Below are positions 46,985 to 58,400 of a stretch of 64,000 bases of DNA, piece after piece. The notes beneath the pieces were generated by a model, which searched no databases, had not been told where the DNA came from, and worked only from the letters and a program-made list of their open reading frames with translations. The stretch spans positions 12,104,713 through 12,168,712 of the forward strand of contig OY979723.1 of the NCBI GenBank assembly GCA_963855995.1. Direction: 5' to 3'. Origin of the DNA: Muricea muricata. Its lineage: Eukaryota > Cnidaria > Anthozoa > Malacalcyonacea > Plexauridae. Every line of letters begins with the position of its first letter. The first letter of the stretch is position 1. The position numbers were made by a program, and so were the translations under genes.

Positions 46985-48260
46985 TACTTTATTTCAAAAT
47001 GAGTAAAGTATATTTTACGCTCATTTGCGCTTAAAGCATCTAATGTAGTAATATTCAGTAAGTGCTTCCGTAGTTAGCTTTCTAACACTTTTTGACTGGT
47101 ACTCTTCTGCGAGGCGAAAAGGATGTGTCGTCTTTTGCTGACGGATTTTGAAGATGTTCATCAGCTAAAGTTGAGCAGTTTCAGAGAAATAGCTCAGAAG
47201 CTCAGATTACTTAATGAGTAGAGTATATTTTACACTCATTTGCGCTTGAAGCATCCTGTGTAATGATATTCAGTAAGTGCTTCAGTAGTTAGCTTTCCAA
47301 TACTTTTTGACTCATACTCTCCTGTCAGTAAGACGGGTCATTTACTGCTGACAGATTTTGACGATGTTTCATCTTTTCTTAATCATTTGAAGTTGAGACG
47401 TTTCGGAGAAAAACTCAGCAGTCTTCTTAGAAAACTATGTCTCATAAATGCATACTTTATTTCAAAGTGAGCAGAGTATATTTGCACTGAAAGCATCTAA
47501 TATAGTGGCATTCAGTGAGTGCTGCAGTAGTTAGCTTTCCAAACCTTTTGACCCTTGAGTCAGAAAGATGCTCGCCTTTTGACGATGCTTCATCTTTTTT
47601 GAGAAGTTTTGGAGAAACAGCTCATCAGTTATAAAACTATGTCTCTTTCATATACTTTGTTTGAAAATGAGCATACTATAAATTTTACGCTAATTTGCGC
47701 TTAAAGCAACTTATGTAGTAATATTCAGCAATTAGTAAGTACTACAGCAGTCCAATACTTTTTGACTACTACTCTTGTGTCAGAACGATGGGTCATCTTT
47801 TGCAGACAGAATTTGAAGATGTTTCGATCATCGTTGAGATGCTTTGGAGAAATGCCTCGGCAGTCATGAAACAAAACGTCTCGTACACATTCACGTTATT
47901 TCAAAGTGAGCAGACTGTAAAGTATATTTTATGCTCATTTGCAGATTTGCTAATTGCGTTAAAAGTATCTGATTAGCAATACATTTTCCAAATACGTTAG
48001 ACTGATATACTACTTGTGCATTCCTTTGTTGAAAGATTTTGAAGATGCTTAATCTTTTCTTAATCAGTTAAAGTTGAGGAGTTCTGGAGAAATATCTCAG
48101 CAGTCAAAAAACTATGTCTCATACACACTTTATTTCAAAGTGGCCTGACTATATTTTACGCTGATTTACGCTTGTAGCATCGAATGCAGCAATATCCTGC
48201 AGTAATATCCAGCAAATGCTTTAGTAGTTAACTTTCAAATACTTTTTTTCTGATATTTGA
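46985..48260. repeat. Satellite-like tandem repeat upstream of peptide gene 4
   Basis: About six diverged units. The marker AAAGCATCTAATGTAG and its variants start near 47,033, 47,249, 47,483, 47,704, 47,960 and 48,176, giving spacings of about 215-257 bp. Confidence 0.8.
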
Positions 48261-48430
48261 TACATAATTCGTTACCACTCATGATCACCCAGGACATCAA
48301 GCACGAGCATATATAGATGGTTAACTGAACAACAATATTAAAAGTACAACCGGGTAATGACGAGTACAGGCCAATAACATCACCTGTTTCAACCAATCAG
48401 ATAAAAACAGGAACTTTACGTGTGTGCCTT

Positions 48431-48528
48431 TATAAAGCAGACAAGCCGGTGTACGAACAGTTGCAGTTGCAGTCGAGTTTGTGGCACGAAGAATTCAAGA
48501 AAAAAGGAAGAATCTGTGACCATTGCAG
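48431..48528 (+). promoter_or_regulatory. TATA box and non-coding first exon, peptide gene 4
   Basis: TATAAAGCAGACAAGCCGG at 48,431. The leader (TTGCAGTCGAGTTTGTGGC) ends at GCAG|GTCTGT (48,528/48,529). Confidence 0.65.
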
Positions 48529-48747
48529 GTCTGTGTCTATTATGTAGACTTGATTTTTATAATGGTAACACCAAAATCTTAAAATATGCAATCTTTGAAT
48601 GCGGTTCTCATTTCAACCTTCAAGTCCACTTAAGTTTCAATTTTAGTCCATGTAGTTACATTTGGATTACGTTTTATTGTGGTTTAAAGTTGTTGGAAAT
48701 TTAGTTACATGGTTAGTTCATGTATGTCTTAATGTTTTTAGTAAAGA

Positions 48748-48984
48748 ATGACAAGAAAGATGAAATACGTGTATTTTTTCATGTGCTGTTTGCTATTGTT
48801 GACAAGCATGGCAGAAGGCAGTCGAAAGTCCAGATGCATCAGAGCTTGTGACAAAGGCACAAAAGCCATTCAAAGATTTTGCAGAAGCATCCCCAAGGTT
48901 TTAAAAAGAGTTAGAGCAGCGTGTTGGGCCGTTCAGTTTGCAGGACCAGTTGCATGCAAAGGATTTTGCTATGCGTTCTTCTGA
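48748..48984 (+). CDS. Secreted six-cysteine cationic peptide 4
   Basis: 78-aa precursor. The ATG follows an acceptor (AGTAAAG|A ATG). The signal peptide has one additional leucine. Mature cysteines are Cys30, 34, 45, 59, 70 and 74 (C-x3-C-x10-C-x13-C-x10-C-x3-C). It is the most basic member, with 13 K/R against 2 acidic residues after the signal peptide by hand count. The C-terminal WAVQFAGPVACKGFCYAFF is close to peptide 2. AATAAA at 49,142-49,147. Promoter and leader are intact, so this is the best candidate for an active gene. Function unknown; the charge and disulfide pattern would suit a membrane-active peptide, but that is inference. Confidence 0.78.
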   Translation: MTRKMKYVYFFMCCLLLLTSMAEGSRKSRCIRACDKGTKAIQRFCRSIPKVLKRVRAACWAVQFAGPVACKGFCYAFF

Positions 48985-49199
48985 AAGTGATATGCCATAT
49001 GGAATGACCACATTGGACAACCCCGGAAAAAAAAACATAATCTTCATAGTGTAGAAATATTGCCCACTTTTGACTTTAATTCTTCATAGCCATTTGATAT
49101 AGAAACATGTATTGATTTGATATGTAACCAAAACCATAGCAAATAAAGTTTTCATTGAAGCAACTATGGTGGGTTTTAACATGTGTGTTTTTAGCATGA

Positions 49200-51955
49200 C
49201 TATTTCAGTTTCGTTTAGTTTAGTTTAGTTTAGTTAGCTTTTCTACCTAACCGACCGCTGTCCAATTGATGGGGGATCTGAGGCATGTCATAGTCGTGTC
49301 AACTTGAAAGAAGGGCCAGGTATTTCGAAGGCAATCGTCCAAGTCAACCCAAATCCCCCCCCCCCCCTCCTCTCCGCATTCGCAATTCGTCTAAATTCGC
49401 ATCACCAACGTGTTGCTGTACGCAAAACAGGATAACTTCTACTATAGTTACAAATATTCAACAGCTTTATTGGATAAGGTGGAGTTGGTATATAGAAGAC
49501 AAACTATTATTACTATTATTAGGTGGAGTTTTAAATTCGCGCTGTTTCTGTTTTTCTTTTTAAATTTTTTTTCCGGTGTCGCAAGTTGGCGCAGCGCTCA
49601 CGGGTGATACCGCTGGGCACAAGCCGCGTGAGCCGACCTAAACACGGCGTTTAAACTCAATTTCTAGCGGAATATGTCAACAAAACACCCATTTTAACAT
49701 GTATGCTAGAACATCTAAACCGCAAGAAGGTTTTACGTGCAAAGATTCTCATGCAAAATGTTTTAAAACGACAAATTCCACCGCGAAACTTTACCGAGGA
49801 GCGATGTATCGCGGTGAAGTTTTGAGAGCGTGTTTCCGTCATTTTCTGTTGTTTTCCTACTTTTAAGGAAATTTAGAAATTTCTACACAAGAATCAAACG
49901 CAAATTCTATTGAAATATCTATACACAAAACACAACTTTTAACATGCAATAGTTAACAAAAAGGGACAGAAAGGTTCTTTATCAAAACATTGCTCCAGAA
50001 ATGTTTTAAAACGGCAAATTCTGATAGACTCTATCATTCCATGATTAAGGAGTGAATCTAGGAAATGTGTTCCTAATTCTAAACTGTCTTTTTCTTTCTT
50101 TCCTTGGTTTTCTATTTTTACCTATGTTATTATTATTATTATCTTTATATTTAACCAGGATACCCACATCACCGCAGTGCTTTTCAGTGGGGTCCTGCAT
50201 GTTGAGATGCTAATATTTCGTGCAAAATGATTTATTTGCTTGTGGGATCTCATTTATAAAAGGTAAGAGACATTTTACATTCCAATTCCAGAAATAGATA
50301 TGTTAGTCTAAAGTTCCCGACAAATTATATCGTGGAGACTTCAGGCAGTGTGCTACAAAATAGATTTAATTTTAAATGATGCTATCAGGTTAATATATTG
50401 ATTTAATTTATTTTTGAGTCGGTTTTCTTTGATGTACCGCGGGTTGTATATAGGTTATTTACCTTGAATAAATAATTAGATCAAAGTTGTGGAAAAATCT
50501 CGACACGAATCTCGACTTAAATTGTTTAAAGTCAAAAGACTCTGTTAGAAAACCTCTTCAAAAATAAATTAAGTTAGTTAAATACCTCGAAAGTCGGGAT
50601 GTATGTCATATACAGCCCTCGGATGCTGCGCGTCCTCGGGGATTGTATATGATATACATCCCTCCTCGGTATTTAACTCTAACGTATTGTATAGACTTTT
50701 GTAAAAATTTTTGTACTTGCAAAATAAAACAGCTATATGTTGGTGGAATTATGACAAAAGAATCTTGTTTAACATATGTACTATGAAAGTCTTTAATTTA
50801 AAAATTCTAAAAAATACAGTCCTACTAGGACTCTGGACAGAGTGCCTGGCAAGTCACTCAGACATTGATTTTTGGTTATCTTAGTGATTACATAAGATGT
50901 GCTAGCAATGTCTTACTGGTAAAATGCCTTGGAAGGTACCCTAATAATAATTGATTTAAAAAGGAATTAGTTGGGCAGAACAGAAGTAAGTGAATATACC
51001 CCACCCCCAATGAACTCTCTAGTTACAGCCCTGCCTGGCCTTGTGCCCATTTTCGTTTCGGCAGGCGGAGTGATCGCCTTAGCAGACGTCTTGTTATCTA
51101 TAAATTGCACGCCTAACAATGTCGCCAGTTTCCACAGGGAAGGAATGACCTAAACTTTACTTAACGTGCCAAAAAGACCCAGGGTACGAGGTTGTTAACG
51201 TGGGATATACCTTCGTACCTGTTTTAGTTTTATTGGTTTCCTCAATCTTAGGTTAGCTGTTTTACCCAACGGACTTTTGCAATAAACAGTTGAAAACGGT
51301 GGAAAGCAATATCAGGGCTATTTTGTGGGCGTTAAAGAATTTAAAACAAAAGTACCATTCATGTGCTGACGCTGTAAGTGAAGCTCAGATGCAAACTGAG
51401 TCATCTACGATTATACCAGTTATTTTAGACATTGCAGTAGCAATGAGCTCGTGGCTTATGATGTCCTTGTTCTATGGCATAAATCAAAAGAGTTCCGGAG
51501 ATCTAGAAGGCGTTCAATCATTTCACATTTGAGTAACACCTCGAAATATTCGTATGATCACGAGATTTTGCACAATGACATAAAAAACTGACAATATTAC
51601 GGTCACCATAGGACTTAATAAAGTTCAAAGCTATATTAGTAGCTCAGTGGTAGTCTGCGGTACGTAAAGAATGTTCATCCGCAGATGCCAAAAAAGGACA
51701 TACTGCACTTGAATTTGTAGAAGGAACATCAAAACAAACGCCAGCTAGTTGTACTTACGCATTAGAAAGAGAAATTTTGAAGGCTGGAAAACTCTGAAAA
51801 TGTAGAGAAATAATCATATTAAGCAGATTCTGCTTGAACGACTTATTTAAAACATGCGCAATTAATTCTCCTAATCTTAGAAGAGTGTGAAATTTTGCCA
51901 AAAAATTGCCGATTAAATCACGAGACAGTCACACCATATACAGGAGCTGTATTGA
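49200..51955. other. Spacer between peptide genes 4 and 5
   Basis: Begins with the shared downstream spacer (to about 49,480) and a poly-C run near 49,356. The part from 49,500 to 51,230 is unique in this window; I see no gene in it. From 51,240 it matches the spacers after genes 1 and 3. Open frames at 50,971-51,153 and 51,290-51,532 have no recognisable domain. Confidence 0.5.
50572..50683. mobile_element. Short fold-back element
   Basis: Ends GTTAGTTAAATACCTCG and CGGTATTTAACTCTAAC, with TATGTCATATACA and TGTATATGATATACA inside. About 112 bp, no coding capacity. Confidence 0.65.
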
Positions 51956-51959
51956 ATAG

Positions 51960-53050
51960 TTCTTTGCCAGCAAAGTATATTTTTACGCTCATTTGCCTTA
52001 AAGCATTTAATGTAGTAATATTTACTAAGTGCTTAGGCACTTAGCTTTCCAATATTTTTTGACTTTTTTCAAATACTTATCTTGTGCTGTTGAAGTTGAG
52101 AAGTTTGAGAGAAATAACTCAGTAGTCGTGCATAAAACTGTATTTTGTACATATTTTATTTCAAGGTAAACTTGCAGAGTATATTTTAGGTTCCTTGTAT
52201 GTTTGCATGGTGTTTATCAATCAAACCATAATTTTGTGGAAAAATTATCATTGCGCCATAATAAATTTACGCGGTGTTTTCACAAAATTCTACTTTGAGA
52301 GTATATCTTACGTTCATTTGCGGTTAAAGCATATAATGTAGTAATATTTAGCATGTGTTTCAGTAGCTAGCTTTCTAATACTTTAGACTGATACTCTTGT
52401 GTCATGATACCTCTTTGATGACAGATTATGAAGATGTTTCATCTTTTCTTAATCAGACGTTTTGAACAAAAACTCAGTAGTCCCATACATACTTTGTTTC
52501 AAAACGAACAAAGTACACTTTACGTTTACTTGCATGCGCTTAAAGCATCCAGTGTAGTAATATTCAGTAAGTGCTGCAGTAGTTAGCTTTCCAATACGTT
52601 TTTGACTGATTTTCTTGCGTCAGAAAGACACCTCACCTTTAGCTGACAGATTTTGAACATGCCTCATATTTTCTTAATCAGTTAAAATTTTGAAGTTTTG
52701 GAGAAATAAGCTGAGCGGTCATAAAACATGTTTCGTAAATGCATACTTTATTTCAAAGCATGAGCAGAGCATGTCTTACGTTGATAAGCATCCAATATAG
52801 CAATAGTCAGAAAGAGTATGCTTCAATAGTTAACTTTCCAAGATTTTTTTACTTTTTTCCAAGACTAATCTTTTGCTGACATATTTTGGAGATTCTTCAT
52901 CTTTTCTTAATCAGTTGAAGTTGAGAAGTTTCGGAAAAATATCTCAATAAAACTGCATTGTATACATACTTTATTTCAAAGTGTTTATCCAATGTAGTAT
53001 AATTATATTCAGTATAAGTGCTGCAGCAGTTAGCTTTCGGCAATACTTTT
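51960..53050. repeat. Satellite-like tandem repeat upstream of peptide gene 5
   Basis: About five diverged units of the same repeat as at 19.0-20.3 and 47.0-48.3 kb. A decayed relative of the palindromic MITE lies at about 52,190-52,290. Confidence 0.75.
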
Positions 53051-53056
53051 TGACTG

Positions 53057-53262
53057 AGACAATGTGCACACGAGATCGTTTCCGAGCGTTTTCACAACAG
53101 TCAAAATGAAAACGATATGAACTATAAAAATTCTGATCGCATAAAATTTGTCCTTAGACGTGGTTTATGCTGGTTTTCATTAAATTATGTAAACAAGTCG
53201 GAAGCTTTTTGAAATCAATTCGGAATGAAAACGGTCGGAAACGACACCGTGTGCACGTAGCC
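53057..53262. mobile_element. MITE between satellite and promoter of gene 5
   Basis: Inverted ends with GTGCACACGAGATCGTTTCC and its near complement, flanked by CTGA. Copies 1 and 2 run uninterrupted through GACTGATATTTG at about 20,316 and 34,341. Confidence 0.75.
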
Positions 53263-53440
53263 TGATATTTGTCACATAAGTTGTTATGTAATGTTACCAA
53301 TGGCGATTTCCCAGGCTATAAGCATACAGATGGTTAATTAACAACAATATCAAAACCACAGCCAGCCACGGCCAATAACATCCTATCATCCGTTTCAGCA
53401 AATCAGACGAAAACAGGAACTATATACACGTGCCTGCCTT

Positions 53441-53578
53441 TATAAAGAGGTGTGCAAGCCTTTGTACGAACAGTTGCAGACAAATTTGGGGCTCGAGCAG
53501 AAAGGAAGAATCGGTGAAGAAGTCGAGCAGAATCTGTGCAGAAGTCAAGAAGAAAGGAAGAGTCTGTGATTACTGAAG
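53441..53578 (+). promoter_or_regulatory. TATA box and non-coding first exon, peptide gene 5
   Basis: TATAAAGAGGTGTGCAAGCC at 53,441. The leader, longer than in genes 3 and 4 because of repeated GAAGAAAGGAAGA-type words, ends at GAAG|GTATGT (53,578/53,579). Genes 1 and 2 keep this leader but have lost the TATA part. Confidence 0.65.
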
Positions 53579-54114
53579 GTATGTCCATTATGTAGGTCGT
53601 CAGTACGTAAAGAATGCTCATTCGCAGATGCTGAAAAAAGGAGCTGTCTGAAATTCAAACGAGCTCATATTATTATTCCACTTGAGTTTGTAGAAGGAAC
53701 ATCAAAACAAAAGCTACATATATATTCGTCTTCAAATCTACAACCCCTCAATATGTTCTTCTCTAAATCTACAACCCCTCAATATGTTCTTCAGTTCTAA
53801 ATTTCGGCCCAAGTGGTTAAATTTGGATTACGTTTTATCTAGTATTTTATTAAAATACGAACAGGGGGTGCTTTATAAGATATAAAACCTTACATCTGGT
53901 GGGTTTATTTTCCAAGAGATTTTCAATATATAGATGCTCTGTTTAAGCCAAGAAAACCAAGGCAAGTTTTATGTGTCGACGTGAATCTTTATCACACATA
54001 CACGACTTAATCCTTGGCACTTATTAATGATAGATTAAATTTTAGTTTCCTGAAGTCGAAAAATTTAGCTACATGGTTAGTTGATGTATTTCTTAATGGG
54101 TTTTTTAATATAGA

Positions 54115-54351
54115 ATGGCAACAAAGATGAAATTTGTGTATTTTTTCCTGTGCTGTTTGCTATTGACAAGCATAGCGGAGAGTAGTCGGCTGACCAAATG
54201 CAACCAAGCTTGTGACAAAGGCACAACAGCCATTCAGAATTTTTGCAGAGACCTTCCCAACAATCCACGACGTCTTAAACTAGTGTGTAATTGGGCCCTT
54301 CAGTTTGCTACTCCAGCCAGATGCAAAGCAATCTGTAGTGCGCTCTTTTGA
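54115..54351 (+). CDS. Secreted six-cysteine cationic peptide 5
   Basis: 78-aa precursor. The ATG follows an acceptor (AATATAG|A ATG). Signal peptide of about 21 residues ending TSIA. Cysteines C-x3-C-x10-C-x13-C-x11-C-x3-C, with motifs DKGTTAIQNFC and CNWALQFATPARC; hand-counted net charge about +6. No additional cysteine at the cleavage zone (AESSRL). The 3' UTR contains a 19-bp minisatellite. AATAAA at 54,690-54,695. It is the last peptide gene before the coiled-coil exon at 55,434. Function unknown. Confidence 0.77.
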   Translation: MATKMKFVYFFLCCLLLTSIAESSRLTKCNQACDKGTTAIQNFCRDLPNNPRRLKLVCNWALQFATPARCKAICSALF

Positions 54352-54458
54352 AATCGATATATAAACCTTCATGGAATGACAACATCGGGGAGAGACTTAA
54401 TCTTAGATTTGACATAGAAATATGGATTTAATTTGATATGTAAACAAAACCATAACAA

Positions 54459-54686
54459 CATAGAAACATGTAACAAACATAGAAACATGTAACAAACATA
54501 GAAACATGTAACAAACATAGAAACATGTAACAAACATAGAAACATGTAACAAACTTAGAAACATGTAGCAAACATAGAAACATGTAGCAAACATAGAAAC
54601 ATGTAACAAACATAGAAACATGTAGCAAACATAGAAACATGTAACAAACATAGAAACATGTAACAAACGTAAAAGCATGTAAAGTT
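54459..54686. repeat. 19-bp minisatellite in the 3' UTR of peptide gene 5
   Basis: Twelve units of CATAGAAACATGTAACAAA, spaced exactly 19 bp with only point changes; the last unit is degenerate. It ends just before the polyadenylation signal. Gene 3 has about two related words at 45,801-45,825, which look like the ancestral state. The long open frames on the minus strand are a by-product of the 19-bp period. Confidence 0.95.
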
Positions 54687-54969
54687 TGAAATAAAGTTTT
54701 CATTGAAGCAATTATGGTGGCTTTAATGCGTTGTTTTTCTATGTTTTAAATACTAGTTAGAATATGACCAGCTTATCTTTATGGGGATTTTATTAAAATT
54801 ATATTTTACAAAACGTGATATTTGAACCTTCAATTAGTCTTGTCAACTTTCATAAACACCCTTTTCTCTGATCTTTAATGCGGTTTACAAATGTGCACAT
54901 GTGACCTGAATACCGCGTCGTGATTTGTCTATGACCGTATTAATTATTCCTGAATTTTACAATTTAGAT

Positions 54970-55433
54970 TATTGACTATTGGCCTCCTCAATTTTAGGTT
55001 AGCTGTTCATACCTCACAGACCGTTGCCGAATTGATAGAGGATCCGAAGTACCTAAGGGTATCTTAGGAACCTATCGAGGTACTTATACGGTATCTTAGG
55101 AACCTATCGAGGTACTTATACGGTATCTTAGGAACTCTTTTTGTTTTTACTGATGTCGACTTCAAACGCATGAGAGCGCAATCGCCCAAGTCTCCCCAAA
55201 TTCCCACCCCAATTCACAATTCGCCGAAACTCGCTTCCCCAACGTCTCGCAATGCGCAACACAGGAAAACTTCAATTAGTTTGAAATATTCAACAACTCT
55301 TTTGAAAGAGGTCGAGTTAGTATATAGAGAGAAGACAATCTGTTGTTATTAGAAAAACGCGAAGCCTGACAATGTAAAAGGAACTATCTTAATCTTATTC
55401 AACGTGCTATCTTAGAAAATTTTAGAGCCATAC
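54970..55433. repeat. Shared downstream spacer with 32-bp tandem repeats
   Basis: Three copies of a 32-bp word (CTTAGGAACCTATCGAGGTA) near 55,040-55,130. The same spacer follows genes 1, 2 and 4 (21.4, 36.15 and 49.2 kb). It runs up to the splice donor of the coiled-coil exon at 55,434. Confidence 0.65.
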
Positions 55434-58400
55434 CTTTTCAGCCAGTATGTTTTCAACAGCTCGACTTTCAGTACTTTGTTTCTCTTGAAGATCAGCAACC
55501 AGCATTACACTCAACTCATCTTTCAAGTTCGTCTCTGGAACATTCTTGCCTGTTAGCTCTTCTTTGACATTCATAACTTTGAGAACAATTCCATCCTTTA
55601 AAATCCTCAGCAATTTCATTTGGCGACCCGCTGCCCGTAATACGTTGTCGTCTTTTTCTTCCTGGTAAGGGAATAGAAGCTGTCAGCTTACCAGTATAAG
55701 AGAGGTTCAGATTTGACTTCCTCTACCACTACCGCTTCCCTTTCCCGATTTTTAAGCAATTTGATTGGTTAATCGCATAGGTCAGGCACATCTGACTGGC
55801 TGAAAGATAGATTAAGGTAGCGGTAGAGGTATTGGAAGATGTCTGGAACCTCTCCATGGTGTCTGTAGGACGGATTCTTTCCAGCTGAGATGATGAAGCT
55901 TGCCGCACGCAATTGAGCAAATGTTACTTTTGCCTCTTAGCTTAGCCGATAGTTCATCATGTGCGGGTGGATTTTTATGCCTCATGCATGCAACTTTTTC
56001 GCTCATATCAAACATCTAGGTGATCTGAAAACACGGAAACGTACTGGCACTAGTTATCAAATAGAAATCCATTTTTCGATCCAAACTAGCAAATTTCTCA
56101 TTAAGTGTAATTTACTTCGGTTCCACATTTCTTGTGGACTTATAATTTTCTTTACTGAACATGATTACAAAGTTTAAACAAGTTTCATAAAGGAAAATGA
56201 AAGATATAAGTGATTAAATACAGCAAAATGGATTTCTATTTGGTAGCTAGTTCCAGGCCTTTTACTCACGGTCAGATCAGCTGGATGTTTGATACGCGAG
56301 TAGCGATGAGTGTTTTCACATTTGACGTTCTCACCTTAGACAAAAGATCTGAGCCAGCGTTCTTTGATTCCTTCACAGTTTCGGTCTTCCACTCTTTAAA
56401 TTCGCGATAAAGATCCGCCATTTTCTCATCTCGTTGTTTGTCGTTAAGGTAGCTGGCTGCAGCTACAGCATCCGCGTCGCTCTCGCTTACATCAAGTAAC
56501 TCACTCAGCATCTACATACACAGAAAAAAATTGAAATAGTACACGGCCTAAAATTACGAGTTGTTCCAAGTTGCTGAAAACAAGATGCGGGAATGTCGTT
56601 GGGGACAACATTTTCCAATGTTGCCATCAATATTGTCCGGCATTGTTACACCTGATTGCAGGCTAATTCAGGTGTAACAATGTTGAACAATATTGTTGAC
56701 AACCTTGAACAATGTGGGCATTGTTCAATGCTGTTTTCATCAGGCCAGAACAGGTTGTTCATATTTTGTGTATGGTGTGTTTGTGGTGTAGACTATACCT
56801 TGATTTCAATCGAGTGCTTCTTCTCAACTTCTTTCAAGATGCTTTCCTGCACAGCTACTATTCCTCCTTTCTGGACCTCCAGAGCTTCTTGGGAGAAAAG
56901 GTCACTCTCCTTCTTCTGTTCTTCTTGTAGTTGAGCCTCGATTGCCTGCCGTTGTTCTTCGTCGTTGGACACGACTATTCTTGCGTCTTTCGCGGCTCGT
57001 TTAGCCTTGAGCGCAGCCAATCGTTCCCGTGCGAGTTGCTCGTGACGCGTGCGATCTTTGCGATAACTAAAAACAAAAATGTTGAACTGGTTGGTGATGC
57101 TAGTTGACGCATTACGTCATCCGAATAAAAAATACATTACGTCATTCGAGCAAAATATACATACGTCATCAGAGCAAACATACTCATTATGTCCTTCGAG
57201 CAAACATGTACATTACGTCATACGAGCATACATATTCATTACGTAATCCGAGCAAACATATACATTACGTCATACGAGCATACATATTCATTAGGTCATT
57301 ACCTTGCTTCACGAGCGGCTTCTTGTTGTTTCGCTATCCCCAGGACCAGCGCGGCCGCGTCAAATTTATCTTCTTTGGCAATTTTCTTTTGTTCTCTTCT
57401 CAGTTTGGCTAGCTCAAGCTGTCGCTGTCTTTCGTTGTTAAATCTTTTATCCTGGCCTCGCAATGAAGCAAGTAATGCCTTTTTTTCTTCTTCGTATCTC
57501 GACTACAACACATAAATTACGTTCTTAAGGTTCGTTTGTAATTTTCTCTCGTTGATGGATGTAAACAAGTGCATCAGTTAGAAACGTTAAGGTTACTTAC
57601 TAATCTAAATCTAATCTTAATCTAATCCAAATTTAATCTAAACCTAATCTAAATCTAATCCTGATCTAAAACTAAACCTAAACCTAATCTAAATCCAAAT
57701 CACCTGCAGATCCCTCATCACATCCTCTGTAGTGACTTCCTCGTCAATCGTGTCCTCTTCAATTCCATCCTCCAGGAGTTGAGCTTCTTCGGTCGTAATT
57801 TCAATCCCAGCAGCCTTGAGTTCACGCAGTTTCTGCAAGCGCCGTTTTAATGCATCTTTCTGTTGTGCTTTTGTTTCTCCCATCAATTTTGATAGACTGG
57901 CAGCGTGTTCAAGTCCTTCACCAAATAACCTGCGGGATAAAATACGGCAGCACGTCAGTCTGTTTGGATCTTACATGGACATGCTATCCACAAGAACAGG
58001 AAGGAATACAAACTCTCGCTTGTCAACTCTCATCAACTCTCAGGCAACTCTAGTTCTTGCTTGACCAGGACACAAGAGTTGAGAAAACTCTCATACAAAC
58101 TCTCACTTCTCAATCCTCGTCAATTCTCGTGCAACTCTTGTTCTCATTTGATCAACAATTGGGATCGAGAAAACTCTCGTACAATGTCTCATGCAACTGT
58201 TGTTCTTGCTCGACCACAAGATGAGAGCTGACAGTGCTTTTATACAAAACATTTGCTCCAAAACTCTTAAAAGCTGCTTTGCAATTTTGTTCATGTTTGA
58301 CCTGAAGATGTCATTTAAGAAAGCTTTCCTGTCAACCCTTATTTTTAAGCCTAATACAACTCTTGCTTTCCAAAGCCAATGAGAATTAACCCCCGCCTTG

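Larger units (their letters stand above)
37498..55577. repeat. Tandem duplication copy 3
   Basis: Order: NCKIPSD fragment, coiled-coil 3' block, spacer, peptide genes 3, 4 and 5, and the intact coiled-coil exon. It differs from copies 1 and 2 by lacking the 2-kb fold-back element and by having three intact peptide genes. Confidence 0.85.

Noticed and set aside
54459..54686. CRISPR-like array
   Set aside because: Units are contiguous, without unique spacers, and the genome is eukaryotic.
54403..54703. Cysteine-rich 91-aa frames on the minus strand with a 19-residue repeat
   Set aside because: They are translations of the 19-bp minisatellite, which is open in more than one frame because 19 is not a multiple of 3.
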